Assembly: GCF_040546685.1 (NCBI RefSeq)
Contig: NZ_JBEPOH010000002.1
Location: 434,001 to 498,000, forward strand
Direction: 5' to 3'
Source of the DNA: Variovorax sp. OAS795
GTDB taxonomy: Bacteria > Pseudomonadota > Gammaproteobacteria > Burkholderiales > Burkholderiaceae_C
Length of the DNA: 64,000 nucleotides
Numbering within the stretch: the stretch's first letter is position 1; each line of letters opens with the position of its first letter. Positions 16,941 to 25,175 of this stretch are shown piece after piece. Under the pieces are notes generated by a model. It had not been told where the DNA came from, searched no databases, and saw only the letters and a list, made by a program, of their open reading frames with translations. The translations under genes and the position numbers were made by a program.

Positions 16941-17924
16941 ATGAACTTCACCTTCAAGCAGCTGGAGGCCTTTCTCTTCAGCGCCAGGCTCCAGAGCTTC
17001 AGCGCCGCGGCGGTGAAGCTGCACACCACGCAATCGGCGATCTCCAAGCGCCTGGCGGAACTGGAAGAGTCGTTGGGCGGGCTCCTGCTGCATCGCACCT
17101 CGCACGGCCTCGAGCTGACCCAGGTCGGCCGCGAATTGCTGCCGCTTGCGGAAGAGGCCCAGCGCCTCTGGCAGCGCATCGCGCACGACATCAGCGTGGA
17201 CAAGACGCTGCGCGGTACCTTCCGCGTCGGCGTGACGGAGCTCATCGCGATGACCTGGCTCACGCGCCTGATCCAGCTGCTGCAGAAGCTGCATCCCCAA
17301 GTGACGATCGAGCCCGTGGTGGACGCGGGCCTCACGCTCTTCGAGCGCCTCGAAGCCAACAAGATCGACCTGTCCGTCATGCCCGGAACCTTCTGGGGCC
17401 AAGCCTTCGAATCGATCAAGGTCACCCAGGTCGATCAGGTCTGGGTCGCGAGCCCGCGGCTGCCGATTCCCGCCCGCGCGCTGAAGCCGCACGAGTTTGC
17501 CGATTACCCGGTGATCGAGCAGCCCGCGGGCGCCTCGAAGAACAGGTTCTACGAAGCCTGGCGCGCGGAACACGGCTTTCGCTTCGGCAAGGTCATGCTG
17601 ACGAACAGTACGACCGTCCTGCGCGAACTGACCATCAGCGGCTTCGGCCTGAGCCAGCAGGCGCTCGACTATGTGCGGCCAGACATCCGGAGCGGCCTGC
17701 TGCGCGTGGTCAAGAGCGATCCCATGCCCCCGCCGCTGGTCTACAGCGCGGTGTACCGGCGGGACAATGCCAGCCCCGCGCTGGCGCGCATCGTCGAGCT
17801 GGCGGTCAAGACCTGCGATTTCACCCTGCGGGCGAGCCAGCACGACGTAGCCCCGGCACGCGCCCCGCAGCGACGGCGAGCCGTGACAAAGTCCAGGAAA
17901 TCCGCGGGGCAAACCCGCAGATAA
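16941..17924 (+). CDS. LysR-family transcriptional regulator
   Basis: This is a LysR-type regulator of 327 residues. The winged helix-turn-helix lies at the N-terminus (FTFKQLEAFLFSARLQSFSAAAVKLHTTQSAISKRLAELE) and the LysR effector domain follows. The ATG at 16941 gives the standard N-terminus. It is divergent from the aminotransferase/Bug/aldolase operon across 101 bp, the classic arrangement for a LysR regulator of that operon. The C-terminal 30 residues are basic and probably disordered. The co-inducer may be the amino acid or oxoacid handled by that operon; this is inferred from position only. Confidence 0.92.
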   Translation: MNFTFKQLEAFLFSARLQSFSAAAVKLHTTQSAISKRLAELEESLGGLLLHRTSHGLELTQVGRELLPLAEEAQRLWQRIAHDISVDKTLRGTFRVGVTELIAMTWLTRLIQLLQKLHPQVTIEPVVDAGLTLFERLEANKIDLSVMPGTFWGQAFESIKVTQVDQVWVASPRLPIPARALKPHEFADYPVIEQPAGASKNRFYEAWRAEHGFRFGKVMLTNSTTVLRELTISGFGLSQQALDYVRPDIRSGLLRVVKSDPMPPPLVYSAVYRRDNASPALARIVELAVKTCDFTLRASQHDVAPARAPQRRRAVTKSRKSAGQTRR

Positions 17925-17985
17925 CTGCTGCTGGTTGTTTGACCTGGAGTGATCCCATCGACCGAGACGGCGCACAATCCGGAAC

Positions 17986-18882
17986 GTGGAACTTCACCAA
18001 CTGCGCTCTTTCCTGGCCGTTGCCCGCACCGGCCAGCTGGTCCGGGCGTCCGAGCAATTGCATCTGACTCAATCGGCCTTGTCCAAGCAGATCAAGAACT
18101 TCGAGGACGAGCTGGGGGTTCTGCTTTTCGATCGGACGCCCGCCGGCATGGTGCTTAACAGTGCCGGACGCCGCCTGCTGCCGCTGGCCGCGCAAACGGT
18201 CGAATCGGCGCAGGAGATGGCTGCGATTGCCGCTTCGATACGGGGCGCAGTGTCGGGCGCGTTGCGGCTCGGCACCATCATCGACCCTGAATCGATCCGG
18301 CTCGGTCCGCTGCTCGCGGCGCTGCTGGAGTTTTCGCCGCATGTGGACGTCTCGCTCTTCCACGGCATCTCGGGGGGCGTGCTTCAGTTGCTCAAAGAGA
18401 AGCAGGTCGACGCATGCTTCTATCTGGGCACGCTGAAAGACACGGAGGTCTCGGTCAAGCAGCTGGGGCTTGAGCACTACGTGGTGGTGGGGCCCGCGGC
18501 ATGGAAGGCACGTCTGGAGAACGCCAACTGGGCCGAACTCGCGGCCATGCCCTGGATGGCCACGCCGCGCGGCAGTTCGCAGCACGGGCTGGTCGACCAG
18601 ATGTTCGCCGAACGCGGCCTTGTCTACCGCACCGTGGTCGAGGTGGATCAGGAGGCATCGATGGTCGAGCTGATCCAGACCGGCGTGGCGCTCGGGCTGA
18701 TGCGCGAGCGCATCGCCTTGCCTGCGCTGCAATCGGGCCAGGCCGTGGTCTGGCCCGGCGCACGCCTGCCCTGCCCCCTCTCATTGCTGCACCTGCGCGC
18801 CAATGAAGACACGGCAATGCTGCAAGCCTTGCTTGCCGCCGCCCAGGCCGTGTGGCCGGCGGACGCGGACGCGCCGCTGTGA
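17986..18882 (+). CDS. LysR-family transcriptional regulator
   Basis: This is a second LysR-type regulator, 298 residues, transcribed in the same direction as the first, 61 bp downstream. MELHQLRSFLAVARTGQLVRASEQLHLTQSALSKQIKNFE is the HTH, with a GTG start at 17986. The effector domain includes LRLGTIIDPESIRLGPLL. A compact hairpin with a T-run follows the stop (18902-18921). The two LysR proteins are only distantly alike, so this is not a recent duplication. It may act on the glycerate kinase operon downstream, but no direct evidence was seen. Confidence 0.92.
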   Translation: MELHQLRSFLAVARTGQLVRASEQLHLTQSALSKQIKNFEDELGVLLFDRTPAGMVLNSAGRRLLPLAAQTVESAQEMAAIAASIRGAVSGALRLGTIIDPESIRLGPLLAALLEFSPHVDVSLFHGISGGVLQLLKEKQVDACFYLGTLKDTEVSVKQLGLEHYVVVGPAAWKARLENANWAELAAMPWMATPRGSSQHGLVDQMFAERGLVYRTVVEVDQEASMVELIQTGVALGLMRERIALPALQSGQAVVWPGARLPCPLSLLHLRANEDTAMLQALLAAAQAVWPADADAPL

Positions 18883-19264
18883 CGCTCTGACGCGTTGACG
18901 CCCGGGCCCAGGCCCGGTTTTCCCTGGGCAAAGGGCTGCTAGGGGTTTACACCAGGGCCGGCCTTCGTCCGGCTCGCAAGTGCCTGTCGCGCAAGGCTAT
19001 TCCGTGCAGGCGCATCGCGCTTGCCGAGATGTCAATCGGCTTTTGCGCACCCTTTTCCTAGACTCCCGGCAGACCGAAAACAGGTCGATTCGCCAATCAG
19101 GCGAGCGGTGCATCCGACGGCCGCCAACAGCCAACCGGAGACCCGAATGCCCCACACGACGACGTCCGGCGAGACGCTCGAAAAGAGCGCAACGGCCGCG
19201 GCCACTGCCGCCGGCCGGGCCTGAACGACGCACCCGTGTCCCTTCACCAGCTGGAATAAGCACC
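18883..19264. other. Intergenic region before the glycerate kinase gene
   Basis: This 382-bp stretch holds the terminator at 18902-18921 and probably the promoter of the glycerate/pyruvate kinase operon. A 25-codon open frame at 19147-19224 has a GGAGA upstream but no recognisable family; a different frame in 19211-19260 ends in a plausible gene-like tail (LNDAPVSLHQLE). Together they could be the ends of a deleted gene, but this is weak. Confidence 0.35.
18902..18921 (+). terminator. Probable rho-independent terminator after the second LysR gene
   Basis: CCGGG (18902-18906) pairs with CCCGG (18913-18917) and the stem can extend into the loop; TTTT follows at 18918-18921. It lies 19 bp after the LysR stop. 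The stem is short and the T-run has only four bases, so strength is uncertain. Confidence 0.55.
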
Positions 19265-20569
19265 ATGAGCACTCCCACCCCGGCCGACACGCGGCTCCTG
19301 ATGCGCCGCATGTTCGACGCTGCCATCGCCGCTGCGCAACCCGCGCTCTGCCTGGCGCAACATCTGCCGCCTCGCCCGCGCGGGCGCACCATCGTGATCG
19401 GCGCAGGCAAGGCTTCGGCGGCCATGGCACGCGCGCTGGAAGACCACTGGAGCGGCCCGCTCGAAGGGCTGGTCGTCACGCGCTACGGCCATGCCGTGCC
19501 GTGCCGGCGCATCGAGATCGTGGAGGCCGCGCACCCCGTGCCCGACGAAGCCGGCCTGCGGGCGACCGCGCGCATCCTCGAAATGGTGCAGGGCCTCACA
19601 GCCGACGACCTCGTGATCGCACTGATCTCCGGCGGCGGCTCCTCGCTGCTGGTGGCACCCGGCGCGGGGCTCACGCTGGCCGACAAGCAGGCCGTGAACA
19701 CCGCCCTGCTGGCATGCGGCGCCAGCATTTCCGAGATGAACTGCGTGCGCCGCCACCTCTCGGCGGCCAAGGGCGGCCGGCTCGCCGCGGCCTGCCATCC
19801 GGCGCAGGTCGTCACGCTGATGATCGCGGACGTGCCGGGCAACTCGCCCATCAATATCGCCTCGGGCCCGACCGTGGCCGACCCGACGACCTGCGCCGAT
19901 GCGCTGGCGATCATCGAGCGCTATCGCATCGACGTGCCGCCCGCCGTGCTCGCGCTGTTGCACAGCCCGGGCGGTGAGAGTGTCAAGCCGGGCGACCCGC
20001 GACTGGAGGGCCACACGATGCGCATCGTCACCGCGCCGCAGGTAGCGCTCGAGGCCGCGGCCGGCGTGGCGCGCGCCGCCGGCTACGTGCCGTACATCCT
20101 GGGCGACAGCATCGAGAGCGAAGCGCGCGAACTCGGCAAGACCTTCGCCGGCATCGCCCAGCAGGTCGCATCGCTCGGCCAGCCATTCCAGACGCCCTGC
20201 GTGCTGCTGTCCGGCGGCGAGACGACCGTGTCGATCAAGGGCCGGGGCCGGGGCGGACGCAACGTCGAATTCCTGCTGGCCCTGGGCGTCGCGCTCGACG
20301 GACTGTCCCACGTGCACGCCATCGCCGGCGACACCGATGGCGTCGACGGCATGGAAGAAATCGCCGGCGCCCTGCTGGGCCCCGACACCCTGGCTCGCGC
20401 GTGGGCGCAAGGCATCAACCCGCGCCAGCGGCTGGACGACAACGACGGCCACGGCTTCTTCCAGGCACTGGGCGACTCGGTCGTGACCGGCCCCACCCTC
20501 ACCAACGTGAACGACTTCCGGGCCATCGTCATCGACCGGCCCACTGCACCTTCCCACGGAAACCGATAA
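19265..20569 (+). CDS. ttuD: Glycerate 2-kinase / hydroxypyruvate reductase (MOFRL family)
   Basis: This is a glycerate kinase of the GckA/TtuD type, 434 residues, older annotated as hydroxypyruvate reductase. IVIGAGKASAAMARALE is the N-terminal nucleotide/substrate loop, ISGGGSSLLVAP the second, EMNCVRRHLSAAKGGRLA the conserved catalytic region, and LSGGETTVSIKGRGRGGRN plus AGDTDGVDG the MOFRL domain. It converts glycerate to 2-phosphoglycerate. The next gene is pyruvate kinase and then a broken enolase, the exact enzymes needed to take 2-phosphoglycerate to pyruvate. The start is the ATG at 19265 after GGAATAAG. Confidence 0.92.
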   Translation: MSTPTPADTRLLMRRMFDAAIAAAQPALCLAQHLPPRPRGRTIVIGAGKASAAMARALEDHWSGPLEGLVVTRYGHAVPCRRIEIVEAAHPVPDEAGLRATARILEMVQGLTADDLVIALISGGGSSLLVAPGAGLTLADKQAVNTALLACGASISEMNCVRRHLSAAKGGRLAAACHPAQVVTLMIADVPGNSPINIASGPTVADPTTCADALAIIERYRIDVPPAVLALLHSPGGESVKPGDPRLEGHTMRIVTAPQVALEAAAGVARAAGYVPYILGDSIESEARELGKTFAGIAQQVASLGQPFQTPCVLLSGGETTVSIKGRGRGGRNVEFLLALGVALDGLSHVHAIAGDTDGVDGMEEIAGALLGPDTLARAWAQGINPRQRLDDNDGHGFFQALGDSVVTGPTLTNVNDFRAIVIDRPTAPSHGNR

Positions 20570-21988
20570 ATGAAACGCTCCTGCAACGCCAAGATCATCG
20601 CCACGCTCGGCCCGGCAAGCGCCGACCGCGCCACCATCGAGGCGCTGGTGCGCGCCGGCGCCGACGTGTTCCGGCTCAACTTCAGCCACGGCACGCATGC
20701 CGACCACAGGCACAGGCTCGAGCTGATCCGCTCGATCGAAACCGACCTGGGCCGCCCGCTGGGCGTGCTGCTCGACCTGCAGGGCCCGAAGCTGCGTGTG
20801 GGCACGTTCGCCGGCGGCCCGGTGAAGCTGGTCGAGGGCGCGCCCTTTCGCCTGGACCTCGATCGCGACAAGCCGGGCGATGCAACGCGCGCGCCCTTGC
20901 CCCATCCCGAGATCTTCGCAGCGCTCAAGCCAGGTGCCGAACTGCTGCTCGACGACGGGCGCCTTCGGCTCAAGGTCGAGAAATCGGGCCAGGACTTTGC
21001 AGAGACCACCGTGGTCAACGGCGGCATGCTGTCGGACCGCAAGGGCGTGAACGTGCCGGGCGTGGTGCTGCCGCTGTCGGCGATGACCGAGAAGGACCGC
21101 GCCGACCTGGACTTCGGCCTCTCGCTGGGCATCGACTGGATCGCGCTGTCGTTCGTGCAGCGCCCAGAGGACATCGTCGAGGCCAAGGCCATCGTGCAGG
21201 GCCGCGCGGGCATCGTCGCCAAGCTGGAAAAGCCGGCCGCCATCGAGGCGCTGGATGCCATCCTGGCCGAGACGGATGCAGTCATGGTCGCGCGCGGCGA
21301 CCTGGGCGTGGAGATGCCGGCCGAGCAGGTGCCCGCGATCCAGAAGCGCATCGTGCGCGAATGCCGGCGGCGCGGCCTGCCGGTGATCGTCGCCACGCAG
21401 ATGCTCGAGTCGATGGTGAGCGCGCCGGTGCCCACGCGCGCCGAAGCCTCGGACGTGGCCACCGCCATCTACGACGGCGCCGATGCGGTGATGCTGTCGG
21501 CCGAATCGGCCTCGGGCCGCTTCCCGGTCGAGGCGGTCGCGATGATGCACCGGATCATTGCCCAGACCGAGGCCGATCCGCACTACCGCAGCGCCATCGA
21601 CGCCTCGCACACGCCACCCTCGGCGAACATCGCCGACGCGATCGGCTGGGCCGCGCGTTCGGTGGCCGGGCTGCTCGACGTCGCGGCGATGGTTGCGTAC
21701 ACCAGCTCGGGATCGTCGGCGCTGCGCATGGCGCGCGAACGGCCGCGCGCCAACATCATCGGCATGACGCCGCGCCGTGCCACGGCACGCCGGCTCGCGC
21801 TGGCCTGGGGCGTGAACCCGGTGCTGTGCCACGACGTGATGAACGTCACCGAGATGACCGAGCTGGCCGTGGCCACGGCATCGAAGCTGGGCTTCGCCAG
21901 GGCGGGCGAAACCATCGTGATCGCCGCCGGCATGCCCTTCGGCGCCCCCGGCACCACCAACCTGCTGCGCATCGCGCAGGTCGACTGA
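20570..21988 (+). CDS. pyk: Pyruvate kinase
   Basis: This is pyruvate kinase, 472 residues, which turns phosphoenolpyruvate and ADP into pyruvate and ATP. IIATLGPASADRATIEAL and DVFRLNFSHGTHADH are the N-terminal signatures, LLDLQGPKLRVG follows, IVAKLEKPAAIEALD contains the catalytic lysine region, and VMVARGDLGVEMP is the metal-binding segment. The C-terminal domain is complete. The ATG directly follows the glycerate kinase stop (20567-20569), so translation is coupled. This is a peripheral pyk serving glycerate, tartrate or glyoxylate use, probably in addition to a housekeeping copy elsewhere. Confidence 0.95.
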   Translation: MKRSCNAKIIATLGPASADRATIEALVRAGADVFRLNFSHGTHADHRHRLELIRSIETDLGRPLGVLLDLQGPKLRVGTFAGGPVKLVEGAPFRLDLDRDKPGDATRAPLPHPEIFAALKPGAELLLDDGRLRLKVEKSGQDFAETTVVNGGMLSDRKGVNVPGVVLPLSAMTEKDRADLDFGLSLGIDWIALSFVQRPEDIVEAKAIVQGRAGIVAKLEKPAAIEALDAILAETDAVMVARGDLGVEMPAEQVPAIQKRIVRECRRRGLPVIVATQMLESMVSAPVPTRAEASDVATAIYDGADAVMLSAESASGRFPVEAVAMMHRIIAQTEADPHYRSAIDASHTPPSANIADAIGWAARSVAGLLDVAAMVAYTSSGSSALRMARERPRANIIGMTPRRATARRLALAWGVNPVLCHDVMNVTEMTELAVATASKLGFARAGETIVIAAGMPFGAPGTTNLLRIAQVD

Positions 21989-22019
21989 GCGCCTTCCCAT
22001 TCATTCTGAACAAAGCAAC

Positions 22020-22196
22020 ATGACTGCCATCATCGATATCCGCGGACTCGAGATCATCGACTCGCGCGGCAGCCCGACAGTCGCGGCCACCGTCACGCTC
22101 GAAGGCGGTGCCAGCGGCTACGCGGCCGCGCCTCCGGCGCATCGCGTGCGCGGCTCGGATGCGTGCGGCCCAGTCCGAGGCTCGATGTCTGTTTGA
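22020..22196 (+). pseudogene. eno: Enolase remnant (N-terminal fragment, frameshifted and truncated)
   Basis: The 58-codon frame begins like enolase: MTAIIDIRGLEIIDSRGSPT corresponds to the conserved start with the E-DSRG-PT motif, and GGASGYAAAP corresponds to the strand before the catalytic loop. After AAAP the reading frame is shifted: one base further on, TCCGGCGCATCG reads SGAS, the conserved first loop of enolase. Beyond this no further enolase can be found, while the family has about 430 residues. The remainder has evidently been deleted. It lies 31 bp after pyruvate kinase, so the ancestral operon was probably glycerate kinase, pyruvate kinase, enolase. Confidence 0.85.
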
Positions 22197-22262
22197 GACT
22201 ACAGGTCGAAGGCATCGCCGACCGTATGGTCCGACGGACTTCACTCCGTGCCTTGCGCTCCC

Positions 22263-23303
22263 ATGATGATTTCTTCCCGTCGAATCTTGTTCCGCAACGC
22301 GGCCTGTCTTGCTGTCAGCGCCACCGGCGCCACGTCGTGGCTTGCCCATGCGGGAGCGAAAAGCGACCCGAAGAACCGGTCCGGCGCGTCGGGCCCCGCT
22401 GCGCTCGACAGGCTCAATGCAGCCGATGAAACGCCGGTGCTTGCCCAAGGCTCGCACGGGGCCGCGGTCATGCGGGCGCAGATCCTGCTCGATCGCGCCT
22501 GGTTCTCGCCCGGCGAGATCGACGGCGGTTTCGGCGCCAACATGCGCCGCGTGGTGAAGGCCTACCAGCAGTCGAATGGTCTTGCGCAGAGCGGCAAGGT
22601 CGATGCTGCGACGTGGACCTCGCTGAAGGCCGACACTGCGCCACTGTTCGCCCTCTATGCAATCACCGAGAAGGACGCAGCGGGTCCGTTTGCGGCAACG
22701 CCGAGGGCAATGGCCGATCGCGCCAAGATGAAGACGTCGGGCTACGAGAACCTGAAGGAAGCGCTCTCGGAGAAGCACCACATGTCTCCCAAGGCCTTGC
22801 TCGCCCTGAATGCCGGTGCCAGATTCGAGGCGCGTGAGGAAATCGTGGTCGTCAACATCACGAGCACGGCAGATGCCAGTGTCGTCAAGGCCGCTGCGTC
22901 GATCGAGATCGACAAGAGCGATCACATGCTGTTCGTGCTCGACGGGTCGGGCAAGCCGCTGGCCGGCTTTCCCATCAGCATCGGCGGGCCTCTGGACCCG
23001 CTGCCCTTGGGCCGGATGAAAATCATCAACGAAGTGAAGGACCCCACCTTCACCTACGATCCGGCGATCCTGAAGAAAGCGCCGGCCGGCGCGGCGAAGG
23101 TCGATGTCGCAGCAGGTCCGAACAACCCGATCGGCAACGTCTGGATGGGGCTGTCGAAGCCGCACTGGGGCATCCACGGCACCCCGGCGCCTGAACGCGT
23201 GGGGACTGCGACGACCAACGGCTGCATCCACCTGACCAACTGGGACGCGGCACGCCTGTCGCAGCTGGCAAAAGCGGGCTTCGCGGTCGAGGTGAAAGCC
23301 TGA
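22263..23303 (+). CDS. L,D-transpeptidase (YkuD) with peptidoglycan-binding domain
   Basis: This is a cell-envelope L,D-transpeptidase of about 346 residues. An N-terminal signal ([27 protein letters not shown]) leads to a PG_binding_1 domain ([29 protein letters not shown]) and then the YkuD domain: [32 protein letters not shown] and the active-site TNGCIHLTN, with the nucleophile Cys. It should crosslink peptidoglycan stems or attach proteins to them. An in-frame GTG at 22248 is possible, but the ATG at 22263 gives a cleaner signal peptide. It is followed at once by an M23 peptidase gene. Confidence 0.88.
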   Translation: MMISSRRILFRNAACLAVSATGATSWLAHAGAKSDPKNRSGASGPAALDRLNAADETPVLAQGSHGAAVMRAQILLDRAWFSPGEIDGGFGANMRRVVKAYQQSNGLAQSGKVDAATWTSLKADTAPLFALYAITEKDAAGPFAATPRAMADRAKMKTSGYENLKEALSEKHHMSPKALLALNAGARFEAREEIVVVNITSTADASVVKAAASIEIDKSDHMLFVLDGSGKPLAGFPISIGGPLDPLPLGRMKIINEVKDPTFTYDPAILKKAPAGAAKVDVAAGPNNPIGNVWMGLSKPHWGIHGTPAPERVGTATTNGCIHLTNWDAARLSQLAKAGFAVEVKA

Positions 23304-23319
23304 AGGAAGAGACGTGCCG

Positions 23320-23859
23320 ATGCACGTGTCGCGAAGGCGAATGGCGATGGCTGTGGCTTGCCTCGCCGTGCCGGGCTGGGCGATGGCAGAGGCTTGCGGC
23401 GACAGTGCCTGGCCAGCGGCACTCGCCGCCCGCGCGCTGCAGTTTCCAGTCGACGGCATCCGGCCCGAAACCGTCCGCGACACGTTCCTGGACGGCCGCC
23501 TCGGCCGCCGCCATGAGGCGCTCGACATCATGGCCCCGCGCGGGACGCCCGTGCGCGCCGTGGAGGACGGCAAGCTGGTCAAGCTGTTCGAAAGCAAGCC
23601 TGGCGGACTCACCGTCTATCAATTCGACCCGGCAGGCCAACTGGCCTACTACTACGCGCACCTGGACCGCTATGCGGAAGGCCTGCATGAAGGCATGCAG
23701 CTGCGGGGTGGCGACGTGATCGGCTATGTCGGCACGACCGGCAACGCCCCGCCCGACGCGCCACACTTGCATTTCGCGGTCTTCGTGCTCGGTCCGGAAA
23801 GGCAATGGTGGAAGGGCGAAGCGCTGAACCCGTACTGCGCCTGGCGCCCTGCCCGATGA
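23320..23859 (+). CDS. M23-family metallopeptidase (LytM domain)
   Basis: This is a small exported peptidoglycan endopeptidase or divisome-type LytM protein, 179 residues. The N-terminus RRRMAMAVACLAVPGWAMAEA is a signal peptide. The LytM domain shows RRHEALDI (first zinc His and Asp), GTPVRAVEDGKLVKLF, YYYAHLDRY, GDVIGYVGTTGNA and PHLHFAVF (HxH). The catalytic set looks complete, so it is probably active. It begins 17 bp after the L,D-transpeptidase, a pairing that suggests a shared role in wall remodelling. A GTG at 23314 is an alternative start. Confidence 0.87.
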   Translation: MHVSRRRMAMAVACLAVPGWAMAEACGDSAWPAALAARALQFPVDGIRPETVRDTFLDGRLGRRHEALDIMAPRGTPVRAVEDGKLVKLFESKPGGLTVYQFDPAGQLAYYYAHLDRYAEGLHEGMQLRGGDVIGYVGTTGNAPPDAPHLHFAVFVLGPERQWWKGEALNPYCAWRPAR

Positions 23860-23880
23860 CAAGGCAGGCATTGCATCAAG

Positions 23881-25149
23881 ATGAAGCTCAAGCTCATTGT
23901 GTGGACGTTCGTCCTGACGTGCGCGGCAGCGGTGACCGCGCTGAACTTCACTGGCGGCGAGAAGAAGCTCGAGGAACAGGTTCGCCGCGAATACGGGCTC
24001 CATGAGGCCCAGTACCAGCGTGCACTCGGCGTGCTCCTCGGCCCGCCGATCACCGAGGGCAACCGCCTCGAAGCGTTCCAGAACGGCGACCGGATCTTTC
24101 CGCCGATGCTCGCAGCCATTCGCGGCGCGCAGCACACCATCACTTTCGAGACCTACATCTATTGGTCCGGCGACATCGGCAAGGCCTTCGCCGACGCGCT
24201 GGCCGAGCGTGCGCGCGCCGGCGTCAAGGTCCATGTGCTGCTCGACTGGGTCGGGAGCGCGAAGGTCGACGAAGCCTTCGTGAACGAGATGGAGGCCGCG
24301 GGCGTCCAGGTCCGCAAGTTCCACAAGCCGCGGTGGTATGACCTCGCAAAGCTGAACAACAGGACGCACCGCAAGCTGTTGGTGGTCGATGGGCGCATCG
24401 GCTTCACCGGCGGGGTGGGTATCGCTCCGGCGTGGACGGGTGACGCGCAGGACGCGGAACACTGGCGCGACTCCCACTACCGGGCCGAGGGCCCCGTCGT
24501 GGCGCAGATGCAGGGCGTGTTCATGGACAACTGGATCAAGGCGACCGGCGACGTGCTGCATGGCGAGCGCTACTTCCCGGCGCTGCCTGCGGTGGGGCGG
24601 CAGCGTGCCCAGGTGTTCAGCAGTTCGCCATCCGGCGGCAGCGAGAGCATGCACCTCATGTACCTGCTTTCCATCGCCGCGGCCACGCGGTCGATCGACC
24701 TGTCGAGCGCCTACTTCGTGCCCGACGAGCTCACGGTGCGCGCGCTCGTCGCCGCCATGCGGCGCGGTGTGCGGCTGCGGATCATCACGCCCGGACCGAT
24801 CATCGACTCGCAGACCGTGCGCAGCGCCTCCCGCGCGGGCTGGGACCCGCTGCTCGAGGCCGGCGCCGAGATCAGCGAATACCAGCCCACCATGTTCCAT
24901 TGCAAGGTATTCACGGTAGACGGCTTGCTGGTGTCGGTGGGCTCCACCAACTTCGACAACCGCTCGTTCCGGCTGAACGACGAGGCGAACCTCAACGTCT
25001 ACGACGCGGAGTTCGCGGCCGCGCAGACGGTGCAGTTCGAAGCGGACCTGAAACGGGCCAGGCGCGTAACACTGGAAGCCTGGCGCGATCGGCCGTGGAC
25101 GGAGAAAGCGCAGGAACACCTGGCCGCATTGCTGTCTTCGCAGCTCTAG
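23881..25149 (+). CDS. Cardiolipin synthase / phospholipase D-like protein
   Basis: This is a membrane-associated PLD-superfamily enzyme, 422 residues. An N-terminal hydrophobic helix (LIVWTFVLTCAAAVTAL) anchors it. Two HKD motifs are intact: THRKLLVVDGR with His163, Lys165 and Asp170, and FHCKVFTVDG with His340, Lys342 and Asp347, the second followed by VSVGSTNFDNRS. The order matches cardiolipin synthases of the ClsB/YbhO kind, which join phosphatidylglycerol or phosphatidylethanolamine units. It lies 21 bp after the M23 gene, completing a cell-envelope group of three. A nuclease role is less likely given the membrane helix. Confidence 0.88.
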   Translation: MKLKLIVWTFVLTCAAAVTALNFTGGEKKLEEQVRREYGLHEAQYQRALGVLLGPPITEGNRLEAFQNGDRIFPPMLAAIRGAQHTITFETYIYWSGDIGKAFADALAERARAGVKVHVLLDWVGSAKVDEAFVNEMEAAGVQVRKFHKPRWYDLAKLNNRTHRKLLVVDGRIGFTGGVGIAPAWTGDAQDAEHWRDSHYRAEGPVVAQMQGVFMDNWIKATGDVLHGERYFPALPAVGRQRAQVFSSSPSGGSESMHLMYLLSIAAATRSIDLSSAYFVPDELTVRALVAAMRRGVRLRIITPGPIIDSQTVRSASRAGWDPLLEAGAEISEYQPTMFHCKVFTVDGLLVSVGSTNFDNRSFRLNDEANLNVYDAEFAAAQTVQFEADLKRARRVTLEAWRDRPWTEKAQEHLAALLSSQL

Positions 25150-25175
25150 GCTGCCGGCGGCCGGAGCGTCTTCGG

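Noticed and set aside
19244..22000. 918-codon minus-strand frame opposite glycerate kinase and pyruvate kinase
   Set aside because: Same shadow effect: no recognisable domain, and both plus-strand enzymes are certain.
23086..23303. Inactivated L,D-transpeptidase because of TNGC instead of SHGC
   Set aside because: The His to Asn variant before GC is common among active-looking YkuD proteins and the Cys is present.
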